Assembly: GCA_964397485.1 (NCBI GenBank)
Contig: CAYNHT010000001.1
Coordinates: 310,001-374,000, forward strand
DNA length: 64,000 bases
Source: CAYNHT01 sp964397485
Lineage (GTDB): Bacteria > Bacillota_I > Bacilli_A > RF39 > UBA660
Direction: 5' to 3'
A program made the translations under genes and the position numbers. Every line of letters starts with the position of its first letter. The first letter of the stretch is position 1. A model generated the notes under the pieces. That model was given only the letters and a program-made list of their open reading frames with translations. It had not been told where the DNA came from and ran no database searches. Below are positions 9,876 through 18,053 of this stretch, in pieces.

Positions 9876-10008
9876 ATGAAGTATAAATATTATTAATAGT
9901 GTATTGAGTGAAGCAGATAATATAATCTCCCATTACCAGCCATGGAAAAATATAATTAAATATTCAAAAAGAGAACGTCGTGAAGCTATCTTAAGAGATG
10001 CGGAGTAA
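9876..10008 (+). pseudogene. Decayed fragment of an SPFH (slipin-like) gene
   Basis: Positions 9968-9997 (+) are identical over 30 nt to the complement of 29151-29180 inside the SPFH gene of this window, the part encoding ERERREAILR. Upstream, AGC(C/T)ATGGAAAAA (about 9940) and a GAAGTA-AAATATTATT-like stretch (about 9876-9893) match the preceding SPFH codons with small indels. Frame is broken and a stop follows at about 10008. A 30-nt exact match cannot be chance in 64 kb. It is a non-functional relic, either of the host gene or of a related copy brought in with the island. Confidence 0.65.
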
Positions 10009-10155
10009 ACCCAAATTATTAGTAATAGTGTTTGTTGGCATGGGAAATGACACCAATTCAAAATATTAATTGTCATGTATTTGAATCTTTATAAAAAATC
10101 TGTAAATAAAAGTAATTCTGTTTTAATTTTGGTTACAGATAAAAGAGTAAAATAA

Positions 10156-10599
10156 TTATTTTTTTGAACTCAAAATTGATAATCTGACAATGAGAGTTAA
10201 AAGCATTAATTGAAATAGAAACGTAAATATATATATTGATTCTCGCAAAATTAATAAAGAATCTTTAAGCTCTGACGGAATTTTTATGTCAAAATTAAAG
10301 ACACCTAGTAAAAACACGAGGAATGTAAATTTAACCATATTATTAAAATACATTAGAAACACTTCATACAAATCCGATTTAAAGTTATAAAATTTTGTTA
10401 TCAAAGGTTTGGCTGTTATTCTAAAAGTTATTAAGAATGGAGTCATTATTAATATAAATTCAAAAATTGTATCTAAATCAACTGAAAAGAAACTCATAAA
10501 ATTATCACTTACGCTAAAAATAAGCGACAAAATAAAACTAACAAAAATATATTTATATACACCTGTCACTTTATACATTTTTTCTAAAACTTTATGCAT
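10156..10599 (-). CDS. Small multi-pass membrane protein, partner of upstream gene
   Basis: From ATG 10599 this is a 147-residue protein with about four hydrophobic segments (roughly residues 14-33, 44-60, 82-102, 117-142). I prefer ATG 10599 to the longer frame at 10629 because AGGTGG lies 6 nt upstream and the start then overlaps the previous gene's stop by 8 nt (ATGCATAA), a classic coupling arrangement. No recognised family. A soluble gene coupled to a small membrane protein inside a defence island is the layout of sensor/effector systems that permeabilise membranes; that role is inference. Confidence 0.65.
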   Translation of the reverse strand: MHKVLEKMYKVTGVYKYIFVSFILSLIFSVSDNFMSFFSVDLDTIFEFILIMTPFLITFRITAKPLITKFYNFKSDLYEVFLMYFNNMVKFTFLVFLLGVFNFDIKIPSELKDSLLILRESIYIFTFLFQLMLLTLIVRLSILSSKK

Positions 10600-11425
10600 A
10601 TGCACCACCTTTTGCATGTGCAACGTCACTTAAATTATCAATAATCATTTCACTACCATGAGAAGTAATTTCAACATTTAAAATAATATCATCCGCCGTT
10701 TCATCTATAATGTTAATCATTTTTGTCTGCTCCTTACCACCACGAGCATATTTACAATTTACTCTAAGTTTTTTCAAGTTATTTGTTTCTTGGTGTAAAT
10801 CAACAAGAGTTTTTAATAATGCTTTTTTTGAGTTTCCAGTAGAATCTCCAGAAAACCATCTACTATTGATTGTAAAATTACATTCTTCTGCTTCAAAAAA
10901 ATTAAGAGTACTATTAATGCCTTTTACTATATTTTCGAAAGATGGTTCGTCAAAGTCACAATTAATTTTTTTTGAGTTAATTTCCATTGAAATTATTTCT
11001 GAACTTTCAAGAAATGGAATTCTTGCCATATCAGACAAGTCTTGCGCAAATGAAAATGTAATATCAGGTCCAAATACTTTATTAAGAGTTCTTTCCATAG
11101 CTTTGATTTTAACGCCAGCATGATTATATTCCATAAAAGCCTCTATTCTATCCGGCCTTCTAACCAATAACACTGTTGATAATTCTGCTACTTTTTCATT
11201 TATTTCTCTATAATCATTTCCATAAACAGGTTTTATTTCACGATCATATGCAAATTGTATTAGCATATCACGATCTTTTTCTTCAAATTTATTTATTATA
11301 ACTCCCCCATTATTATAGTAGTTAACGTTACGTTCTTCCTGCTCCTTTCCAAATATACTTCTCAAATTAATGAAACTTTCTCCTTCAAGCGCAAGTATAT
11401 ACTTTTTTATTCTTAAACTAGCCAT
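10592..11425 (-). CDS. Unknown soluble protein coupled to membrane protein
   Basis: This 277-residue protein has no signal peptide or membrane segment and no family I recognise. It looks alpha/beta with many charged residues; the start is supported by AAAGGAGGTGACTT before ATG 11425. It is first in a two-gene unit with the membrane protein at 10156-10599 (8-nt overlap). The unit is preceded by a promoter and a leader terminator (11500-11540), so expression may be conditional. Position between tRNA-Lys scars places it in the accreted island. Possible defence or toxin-control role; unproven. Confidence 0.65.
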   Translation of the reverse strand: MASLRIKKYILALEGESFINLRSIFGKEQEERNVNYYNNGGVIINKFEEKDRDMLIQFAYDREIKPVYGNDYREINEKVAELSTVLLVRRPDRIEAFMEYNHAGVKIKAMERTLNKVFGPDITFSFAQDLSDMARIPFLESSEIISMEINSKKINCDFDEPSFENIVKGINSTLNFFEAEECNFTINSRWFSGDSTGNSKKALLKTLVDLHQETNNLKKLRVNCKYARGGKEQTKMINIIDETADDIILNVEITSHGSEMIIDNLSDVAHAKGGAYA

Positions 11426-11493
11426 AAGTCACCTCCTTTCTTACTATATCACTTTGTCCATTTTTACACATGACTACAAACAGTAAACACTAA

Positions 11494-11540
11494 ACAAAAA
11501 AGCAGCACAAATTAAACCTAATCGGTTTACTGTACTGCTT
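11494..11540 (-). terminator. Leader terminator/attenuator upstream of the two-gene unit
   Basis: On the minus strand a two-part hairpin (outer arms AAGCAG/CTGCTT, inner arms AAACC/GGTTT) is followed directly by six T. A TATAAT box lies just upstream (minus strand, 11551-11556), so transcripts begun there would end after about 45-50 nt unless the terminator is overridden. The next gene, starting at 11425, lies downstream on the same strand. This is the layout of an attenuator or of a very short leader RNA. Confidence 0.55.
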
Positions 11541-11661
11541 AACCAAATACATTATACCACTTACTTTCAAGATTTGTCCCTTTTTATCACAAAATATCTT
11601 ATTTCATTATAACTTTTTTTATATTTTTCCGACAAAAGTCCAATTTTGCTATTTCGAACAT

Positions 11662-11705
11662 AAAAAAAAGATTGTGAATCCTCACAATTTTTTAATTTCA
11701 TATTT
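11662..11705 (-). terminator. tRNA-type terminator, possible fourth attachment scar
   Basis: A hairpin (ATTGTGA/TCACAAT arms) followed by T8 on the minus strand closely resembles the terminators that sit behind the tRNA-Lys 3' halves at 13237-13256 and 9568-9592. It is followed by the same TAATTTCATATTTG tail seen at 9593-9607. The tRNA part itself is too decayed to recognise (11706-11725). It may mark another old integration between the two-gene unit and the DUF4238 gene. Confidence 0.45.
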
Positions 11706-11805
11706 GTACGTATAATCTACGTATTTTTTTATTTAGTGGTGGCTATATAGTAGATAATCTTTTATCATACAAAGAATATCATACACAGTCGATAAAAGCC
11801 CCGCC

Positions 11806-12978
11806 TTAAAGGGTGTCATTCCAATAATCAATAACGAACCTATTTACCTCTTTAATTTTTTTCTTGCTTTCCTTGTTTTTAAAATTATAATGAAATTTTG
11901 GTAAAACATTTTCTCTAACTTCTAGTTTAAACTTCCAACCATCTTCATATTTTCTAGGAAAGTTATCTAGTTTAGTTCTATCATATTTTGATATTTTTTC
12001 TGCTCTGCTAATAAGTCTAGTAAAAGAAAAATTATATTTAAAAGGATGATTTGTCTCATGGTGATGGACTATTTGATTTGTTGGAACGCCTAATGTCTTT
12101 GGAATAAATTGAGCGAAATATTTAGTTCTTTCTTTTTTACATGTACAAAATAATTTTTGTATTTCGTCTGAAGTAATTTCATCATTAAATAAAACTAGAT
12201 TTCTTGAAGATACTACTTGAAACATATTAAGCCATTTTACTTCAGTATCATTATTAATGTTTATTATTTGCTTATTATTGTTTCTAGGATACATCTTTTT
12301 ATCATATAAGATTATAAGTTTAGTTGGTGAAACCGGGAAAAATATTACAATTCCAATTGAAGTCAAACCAACATTGTAAATGCAAAAATTATTATAATGT
12401 ATTATTGGATTGTCACTTGTTATAAGTTTGCTCTTACAAGTATAATTTATTATTAGCAGTTCTAAATCTACAATATATTTCCCCAATTCTTTATCAGCTA
12501 ATTCTAAACACATCTCTGGAATTTTATTTAATTTTTCTTTTAAAAAGACGTCTTTGATTTTTTGTTTTTCGCTATCACTTAAACTATCAAATTTATTTCC
12601 ATATTTCATTTGAACAGCAACATCAATTGTCTTCCAAGCCATTTCTTTAACTTGTGTTACTCTGGTAAGTGTTCTGTTTTTTTGAAATAGTATAAACTGC
12701 TTTATTTTATTTATTTCATTAATGGTGGGGTAATAAATAGTATTGCCATTAATTTTATTTAATACGCTAGCCCATTCTCCTTCCAAACTCGATAATTTTC
12801 TTTCCCAAATTTCATCTGTTCCATAATAATAATTTTCGTAACATTGGTTCATGTATGGAACATTACTTATTATTTTTTCATTTGAAATATTTAGGATACT
12901 AATTTGCTTTTTATAATTTGAAAAATATTTTAAATAGAATTGTGGAACATAATGTTGCTTTTTTCTTTTGTTCGACAA
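11806..12978 (-). CDS. DUF4238 family protein
   Basis: About 390 residues. The N-terminus has the DUF4238 signature KKQHYVPQFYLKYFS, and the middle (LITSDNPII, about residues 190-200) has the family's second block. The family is widespread in mobile and defence islands; its biochemical activity is unknown to me. I favour TTG 12978 as start because GAGG lies 8 nt upstream, whereas the GTG at 12987 would overlap the ribosome binding site. It stands alone between two tRNA-Lys-type terminators, consistent with being cargo of one accreted segment. Confidence 0.8.
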   Translation of the reverse strand: MSNKRKKQHYVPQFYLKYFSNYKKQISILNISNEKIISNVPYMNQCYENYYYGTDEIWERKLSSLEGEWASVLNKINGNTIYYPTINEINKIKQFILFQKNRTLTRVTQVKEMAWKTIDVAVQMKYGNKFDSLSDSEKQKIKDVFLKEKLNKIPEMCLELADKELGKYIVDLELLIINYTCKSKLITSDNPIIHYNNFCIYNVGLTSIGIVIFFPVSPTKLIILYDKKMYPRNNNKQIININNDTEVKWLNMFQVVSSRNLVLFNDEITSDEIQKLFCTCKKERTKYFAQFIPKTLGVPTNQIVHHHETNHPFKYNFSFTRLISRAEKISKYDRTKLDNFPRKYEDGWKFKLEVRENVLPKFHYNFKNKESKKKIKEVNRFVIDYWNDTL

Positions 12979-13020
12979 TTTTACCACCTCAATATATTTA
13001 TTTTATCAGAATTTACATAT

Positions 13021-13226
13021 TTTTAGAATGCAAGTTGTAATAAAACTCGATTATTAATTCTAAGGTTATCTCTATCGCCGACGTCGAACTTTGCTACCAC
13101 AGAGGAAACTGAACAACATATTTCATCTTCGATTGTCAGAGCAGATCAGATTGGATCAGAAATATTTGTAAAGTTATTTACTTACTATTTTCCATTATAA
13201 ATACCATCAATTCCCTACTTTTTAAG
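13021..13226. other. Non-coding stretch with a possible gene remnant
   Basis: Within this stretch, plus-strand 13057-13200 is open for about 47 codons, ending with a stop, and has a GC content clearly above its surroundings (about 13075-13160). It has no start codon or ribosome binding site, and upstream stops close the frame. It looks like a fragment of a foreign gene rather than a working one. I recognise no product. Confidence 0.35.
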
Positions 13227-13236
13227 CATAAAAAAA

Positions 13237-13314
13237 GATTGTGATTTCTCACAATCCCTTATATTCATTGGTGTCCCGTATAGGATTCGAACCTATGACC
13301 CACTGATTAAGAGT
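13237..13314 (-). pseudogene. tRNA-Lys(CTT) 3' half with terminator = left junction (attL)
   Basis: Minus-strand 13269-13314 is a well-preserved tRNA-Lys 3' half. It contains core ACTCTTAATC (13305-13314), anticodon-stem strand TCAGT, variable GGGTC, T-arm ATAGG-TTCGAAT-CCTAT, acceptor strand ACGGGAC and CCA. An intact terminator (13237-13256) follows. Its acceptor and anticodon strands pair fully with the orphan 5' half at 22376-22415; joining them on the 10-bp core gives a 76-nt tRNA-Lys. It is therefore the host half displaced by the element at 13305-22385. It cannot be a working tRNA by itself. Confidence 0.85.
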
Positions 13315-13337
13315 TTTAAAAGGCACTTATTATGGTT

Positions 13338-13369
13338 TAGTATATAGTCATAAAAAATACTATATACTA
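13338..13369. repeat. Perfect 11-bp inverted repeat inside the left end
   Basis: TAGTATATAGT and ACTATATACTA flank a 10-nt AT spacer, 24 bp inside the left core. The position suggests an accessory protein (excisionase or integrase arm) binding site, or a hairpin; it has no T-run typical of a terminator. Confidence 0.5.
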
Positions 13370-13430
13370 ACAATTATCAATGATAGTCACAACACAAAAT
13401 AATATATTTTATTATTTATTGATATATATT

Positions 13431-13452
13431 AGTCCGATTTAAGTCCGACTTA
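13431..13452. repeat. Tandem 11-bp direct repeats (possible integrase arm sites)
   Basis: AGTCCGATTTA (13431-13441) and AGTCCGACTTA (13442-13452) are adjacent direct repeats differing at one base, about 120 bp inside the left junction. Tyrosine recombinases with N-terminal arm-binding domains commonly use such direct repeats. I did not find a clear copy near the right end. Confidence 0.5.
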
Positions 13453-13539
13453 TTATAAAAATAGTATCCAGGGGGTATCACTTCAAAACAAATAATTTAG
13501 AATAAATGTTACTAGTGTAGTAGGATAATCGGCACCCAC

Positions 13540-14634
13540 TCAAAAATCATTTAGGCATTGTTGTGATTTTAATATATCATTTTCAAGTAAAACCAAAATA
13601 TTATTAAGAGCTGTTTCAATTTTAATTTTATAATCGTTATCACTAAAGCTGAACTCTTGTTGAATTAAACCTAAAAACATTAATTTGTTATTATAGTATC
13701 TTTCGTTGATACTATTTTTCATATCATAATGAAACATACAGTTCCTAAAGTTTCTATTTTTAAAATATTGTTGTCCTTTTATCAAGTCTTTATATTTTTT
13801 AATATCAAATGGGCAATTAACAAATATTTCATTATCACACATTTTAGAAATATCACTATGGATGGTGTCCCATATAATATAAGCAAGTCTATACCTTAAT
13901 GTTGATTTGCTAGGTAGTGTATTACAAATTATTACTTGATAATAGTTAATTTTACATATCATATCTAATAGGCTTAAACCTATATTAACATCAATGTCAT
14001 TTTTAAATAAACCATTACTATTTTTTGTTGTATTGAAATCTTTATATTTTACTAGAAAAGAATTAATATCGATATTGTCATTTTGTTCAACAGAAAAGCA
14101 TTTCATTAAAGCACTTAATACTTGTCCCTGTTCTTTTCCAAAATCAAATAAATGTTGATTTAATTCTTCTTTGTTTTTCAAAAGGGGCTTATATAATGTA
14201 GCGAATAGAAATGTGTTTCCTATCGGTTTAACATCAATGTAGTATACACCTAAATTATCTACTAAATCTTTTAAAAACCTATGTTCCTTTATAAATGAAC
14301 TCATATTAATAAAATCTTCATGTGTTTGTTCATTTAATGTATTTATTTTTTCATATCTTTTTTCAAATGGTAATTCATCACTTTTAGTACGACCTCTAAT
14401 GGATTTAATGGCTTTTTTATACCTTAATTCTTTTCTTAATTCAACATTGTAATTTTCTTCTATATAATCAATTATTCCTAAATTTAATAAGTTTAAGTAA
14501 TTAAACCAAAACATTGAAATAACAGCATTTTGGGTTTTAGAAATTGTAATGCACATTTTATAAATATCTTTAAGTTCTTCTTTAATAAGGATGTTAGTAT
14601 TATCAGTTATATCAATTGTAAGTTCTATTTCCAT
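13540..14634 (-). CDS. Unknown protein with C-terminal RNxxxH HEPN-type motif
   Basis: The 364-residue protein is helical, with no signal or membrane segments. Near residue 300 it has RNCMFHYDM, fitting the Rx4-6H catalytic motif of HEPN ribonucleases (R-N-x3-H) and followed by further helices. It lies 54 nt downstream of the ApeA-like gene on the same strand and is probably co-transcribed. The start has AAGGGGGAA before ATG 14634. I do not recognise the family. The shared motif suggests a two-gene HEPN unit, either two nucleases or a nuclease and its partner; this is inference. Confidence 0.6.
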   Translation of the reverse strand: MEIELTIDITDNTNILIKEELKDIYKMCITISKTQNAVISMFWFNYLNLLNLGIIDYIEENYNVELRKELRYKKAIKSIRGRTKSDELPFEKRYEKINTLNEQTHEDFINMSSFIKEHRFLKDLVDNLGVYYIDVKPIGNTFLFATLYKPLLKNKEELNQHLFDFGKEQGQVLSALMKCFSVEQNDNIDINSFLVKYKDFNTTKNSNGLFKNDIDVNIGLSLLDMICKINYYQVIICNTLPSKSTLRYRLAYIIWDTIHSDISKMCDNEIFVNCPFDIKKYKDLIKGQQYFKNRNFRNCMFHYDMKNSINERYYNNKLMFLGLIQQEFSFSDNDYKIKIETALNNILVLLENDILKSQQCLNDF

Positions 14635-14688
14635 TAAATTCCCCCTTAATTATTTTAAATATGTTAGTTTTAATTTGTATATACAAAA

Positions 14689-15939
14689 TTATTTTATATG
14701 CTTTTTATCATAATATAAATTATAATTTAATCGTTCCTTAATAGTCTTTTGTGAAACACCAATTTTATTATATAAATAACCAAGAAGTAAATCTTCTAAA
14801 AAATATGAAAACCTAAATAGTTCATCATTTTCCATCTTCTTTAATGGTTGAGAATGGTGATTAAAATAATTCCTACCATCAGCAATTTTTCTTGATATAG
14901 TGTGTATCCTTGTCTTTTTAAATCCCCATATATAATTCAGATTTTTAATCATACTTTCAATTCTATCTGAAAGAGTTATACCAAAACCAGGTTTTCCATT
15001 ATCAATCCAAACTTGTTTTGCATTAACATTGTCATATTCTTTTGACATATATTCTATTATTTGATTACAATTTAAAAATCTATTCATTCTTGATGTTTCT
15101 TTTTCTATCATATCTAAGTAAATATCAAATATTGGAGTTATATCTTTAAAAACAACTAAAAATTGTTCATATATAAGTTTAAAATCATTTTCCAAATCTT
15201 CTAATGTCAATACAAATTGTTCATATTCATGTTGTAAAAATTCGTTTTTGTAATCTTTATCTTCAAAGTAAGTTAAATTCATAAACAAAATATTATTATC
15301 ATTTATTTTAATTTCTTTAATTCCAATTATTCTTTTTGAAATTATTCCTATAAAACATTTTAAAGCCCATACATCTTGTATTGTGTTTTGTAATGTCTGT
15401 TTGTTCCTATATTCGATTGTAAAACTCACTCTTTTTTTACATTTATATATTGAGTGTCCATGTGTTGTCAAATTTCCTATAAGTATTGTAAGTTTATAAT
15501 CATTAAAATTAAATTCGTTATGTTTATACTTAAATATTGGATTCAAATTTTCGCCATAGTCATAAAAAGGACTTATTGAAAAATTTTCTAAATCATAGTA
15601 TTCAAAATTAATTGATTTAATCTTTTTGTTCTTTTTAGAAGTATATTTCATTCCTTCAACAAACATATCAATCTTAAAAGTCATTGAAAATAATTCAGTT
15701 GCTCCATTTGCAGAACTAGAACTACTTACTAAGTTAAAAAATGTAATGTTCCTACCTTCAATTTTTCCATTTACAATTGGAAATGAGTTTTTTAGTTTTA
15801 AATATGTATCTCTGTCAACACCATCTATTAATTGAAGTATTAATTGATTATTTTTATTTACTAATAAAGCCGAATATTCTTTATTTAATAATGATATTTT
15901 AAGATTATTATTGTTATATTTTTCTAATAATTCATTCAT
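14689..15939 (-). CDS. ApeA-like HEPN protein
   Basis: The 416-residue protein has an N-terminal beta-rich region (about 1-230) and a helical C-terminal domain (about 250-400) resembling the Apea-like HEPN domain. Near residue 365 is RNYFNHHSQ, the R-N-x3-H catalytic motif of HEPN RNases, preceded by SDRIESMIKNL. ApeA proteins are reported single-gene anti-phage nucleases with this two-part layout. It is first in a pair with the 364-residue RNxxxH protein. It sits at the left, cargo end of the integrated element. Family call is by motif and layout. Confidence 0.65.
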   Translation of the reverse strand: MNELLEKYNNNNLKISLLNKEYSALLVNKNNQLILQLIDGVDRDTYLKLKNSFPIVNGKIEGRNITFFNLVSSSSSANGATELFSMTFKIDMFVEGMKYTSKKNKKIKSINFEYYDLENFSISPFYDYGENLNPIFKYKHNEFNFNDYKLTILIGNLTTHGHSIYKCKKRVSFTIEYRNKQTLQNTIQDVWALKCFIGIISKRIIGIKEIKINDNNILFMNLTYFEDKDYKNEFLQHEYEQFVLTLEDLENDFKLIYEQFLVVFKDITPIFDIYLDMIEKETSRMNRFLNCNQIIEYMSKEYDNVNAKQVWIDNGKPGFGITLSDRIESMIKNLNYIWGFKKTRIHTISRKIADGRNYFNHHSQPLKKMENDELFRFSYFLEDLLLGYLYNKIGVSQKTIKERLNYNLYYDKKHIK

Positions 15940-16073
15940 AAATAATCACCCTATAAATATTATAACATACATTGTAAAGTTCATTTACCTATTACTTTAC
16001 ATTTTAATAAAAACCACCTATATTTTCACACACTCAATAAAAAAAATAGCATGACAACAAAAGCAAAAAATCA

Positions 16074-16274
16074 CTATTTTATTATAGTGATTAAATCTCC
16101 AGGTTCGCAATTTAAATGATTACAAAATTCTATTATGTATTTAAACGAAATCGATTTTGTTTCTCCTCTAATAATTTTGTTTAAATTTCTTGAAGTAATA
16201 TTCATTTGTTGACATAACCAATATTTTGTTTTTCCATTTTTTTCTAATAATTCAACTATATTTAATTTTATCAT
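16074..16274 (-). CDS. Small XRE-family transcriptional regulator
   Basis: This protein has 66 residues from ATG 16274. Most of it is one Cro/C1-type helix-turn-helix: LLEKNGKTKYWLCQQMNITSRNLNKIIRGE, with the typical C-terminal CNHLNCEPGDLI helix. I chose ATG 16274 over a GTG at 16283 because AAGGAAG is 8 nt upstream. It is divergent from the lipoprotein gene at 16382 and upstream of the HEPN-motif pair, so it may control either; no operator is proven. Confidence 0.8.
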   Translation of the reverse strand: MIKLNIVELLEKNGKTKYWLCQQMNITSRNLNKIIRGETKSISFKYIIEFCNHLNCEPGDLITIIK

Positions 16275-16331
16275 TACCAACACTTCCTTATAGAAATATT
16301 GTAACTGTAATACAATTTATAAATAAGATAC

Positions 16332-16360
16332 TTGCATTACCCTTATTTTTAGAATATAAT
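16332..16360 (+). promoter_or_regulatory. Promoter of the lipoprotein gene
   Basis: TTGCAT (16332-16337), a 17-nt spacer, and TATAAT (16355-16360) form a near-consensus sigma-70-type promoter 21 nt before ATG 16382. The intergenic region is shared with the divergent XRE gene at 16074-16274. Confidence 0.7.
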
Positions 16361-16381
16361 ATAAATGGAAGGAGAGTAAAA

Positions 16382-16831
16382 ATGAAAATATTAAAATACC
16401 TAATGATTTGTTTTAGTGTTTTATTTGTCTTAACAGGCTGCACTAATAATAAAAAAGAAGTAATTACTTTAAATAAAGACAACATAGAAAAATATTTTAT
16501 TATTACAAATAGTATTGATGATTATTCTGTTGATACAAGCAGAACAATTGTTGGAAATACTTATAGAGGATATGCTACACTAAAAATTACTTTAAAACCT
16601 AAATACACCATTTCTGTTAATGATGTTGTTATTAAAGGTGAAGTAAAATTGTCAGAAGTTGTATGGTCATCTTCATATAATCCTATGGTTTCATTTGAAA
16701 TTCAGCTTGATAAAGATGGGAATGGAGAATATACTAAAAACTTAACTGCTTCTCAAAGTATTATTAGACCAGAAAAGCCAAGTGTTTATGAAATAAATTT
16801 TACTGAAATAAGTGGAAGTATTGAGAAATAA
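16382..16831 (+). CDS. Small lipoprotein, element cargo
   Basis: From ATG 16382 (GGAAGGAGAG upstream) this encodes 149 residues with a lipoprotein signal, MKILKYLM...FVLTGC, the lipobox Cys at about residue 20. The mature part is beta-rich (VSFEIQLDKDGNGEYTKNL) and resembles no family I can name. A longer in-frame start at 16226 is rejected because it has no signal and no ribosome binding site. It is the only exported protein of the element; a surface or exclusion-type function is possible but unsupported. Confidence 0.75.
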   Translation: MKILKYLMICFSVLFVLTGCTNNKKEVITLNKDNIEKYFIITNSIDDYSVDTSRTIVGNTYRGYATLKITLKPKYTISVNDVVIKGEVKLSEVVWSSSYNPMVSFEIQLDKDGNGEYTKNLTASQSIIRPEKPSVYEINFTEISGSIEK

Positions 16832-16844
16832 TAAAACATTAAAA

Positions 16845-16872
16845 AGTTACTAAAATAACTTTTTTTATTTGT
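16845..16872 (+). terminator. Terminator of the lipoprotein gene
   Basis: AAAAAGTTA/TAACTTTTT arms with a short AT loop, then T-rich sequence, directly behind the lipoprotein stop. Confidence 0.65.
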
Positions 16873-16992
16873 TATGCCTTTTAACAAGTGATTGATGCAA
16901 CCAAGTAATATGATAAACTAAAATAAAAAACAAAAGAAAGTTAATCAAATTAACCTTCTTTTTCAGATTTCAGACAGTCAGATTATGTACCC

Positions 16993-18048
16993 TTAGTCTG
17001 AACTTCTGATTTCTGAATCCCTTATATATTCTTCTTTCAATTCCCAATTCCAACATTTATTTTTCTGAAAAGGTTTTTTGCAAACTATTTTCCTTGCTTT
17101 TTCAATAGATAATCTTTCAAAGCCACTTATATCTGCATTATCTAATATCTCTTTCATAGGTGCAGTATGATTATTAATAGAAGATAGATAATCTACTAAC
17201 CATTGTTTAGCATTTATCGTTGTAGAGTCGTTATCATAGGTAAATAAGCCGTCTATATTTAATGGTTCTCTTTCTTCAAGCCATGCAATACCTTTATCAG
17301 TTATTTCAAAAACATATTCCTTTAGGTTCTGTTCACTCGAATAATTACCCTTGATAGGACATAATAACCTTTGTTTTTCATTATCAGGGTTTCTTGTAAT
17401 GCCTAAAACAACTCTAGCAGCTGAAGCAAATCCAGCCGAACCCATAGTTTTATATAGTGCTTTAGTATTACTTTTATTCATGTGCATTACCCCAATAATA
17501 GCGATTTCAAAGTATCTAGCAATTAAACTTAATGGAGTTAATATATCATACACTTGTTTATATTTATCAATGTCAGTTCCATTCATATAACTTGTTAAAG
17601 GGTCAATAACAATTAGTTTTGGTTGTATCTCGATAATCTTATCTATCAAATTATTTATATCACTTAAATCCAGCCCATTTTCTATACTACTATCAATGTA
17701 GAAAACATTATTTACATCAGCACCACTATCCTCCAATCTATAAATTGTTATCTGTTCTGGGTCATCTTCAAGATTTTGAAATAATATCTTTTGTGGTTCT
17801 AATACTTGGCTATCAAAAGGAAACGATATACCATTAGATAATCTTGAAGTTATATCACATGTAACAAAACTCTTTCCAAGTCCTGCATCACCGATTAATA
17901 GGGTTAGATACCCTATTGGTATTTTGCCATTCCACAACCATTTTAACTCCTTCTTTTGAACATTAGCAAAGCATTTAATAACTTGCTCTTTTTTCAATAA
18001 ATCTTCTTTAATTTTCTTTTTTATTTCTTCACTAGTTAATTTTTCCAT
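16993..18048 (-). CDS. RepA-like AAA ATPase (replicative helicase type)
   Basis: The 351-residue RecA-fold ATPase has Walker A IGDAGLGKSF (about residues 53-62), Walker B KLIVIDPLTSYM (about 150) and a sensor-like IIGVMHMNK (about 183), the layout of AAA_25/RepA hexameric helicases of plasmids and mobile elements. The C-terminal 80 residues (INAKQWLVDYL...) form a winged-helix-like tail. It follows the excisionase-like gene by 5 nt on the minus strand, so both are early genes of the element. It suggests the element can replicate after excision; no primase or origin was identified. Confidence 0.8.
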   Translation of the reverse strand: MEKLTSEEIKKKIKEDLLKKEQVIKCFANVQKKELKWLWNGKIPIGYLTLLIGDAGLGKSFVTCDITSRLSNGISFPFDSQVLEPQKILFQNLEDDPEQITIYRLEDSGADVNNVFYIDSSIENGLDLSDINNLIDKIIEIQPKLIVIDPLTSYMNGTDIDKYKQVYDILTPLSLIARYFEIAIIGVMHMNKSNTKALYKTMGSAGFASAARVVLGITRNPDNEKQRLLCPIKGNYSSEQNLKEYVFEITDKGIAWLEEREPLNIDGLFTYDNDSTTINAKQWLVDYLSSINNHTAPMKEILDNADISGFERLSIEKARKIVCKKPFQKNKCWNWELKEEYIRDSEIRSSD

Positions 18049-18053
18049 TTCAA

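Noticed and set aside
10710..11123. 137-codon plus-strand open frame
   Set aside because: Antisense to the 277-residue gene, which has a strong ribosome binding site and coupled partner.
16226..16381. N-terminal extension of the lipoprotein gene
   Set aside because: It would run through the promoter at 16332-16360; the lipoprotein signal and ribosome binding site fix ATG 16382.
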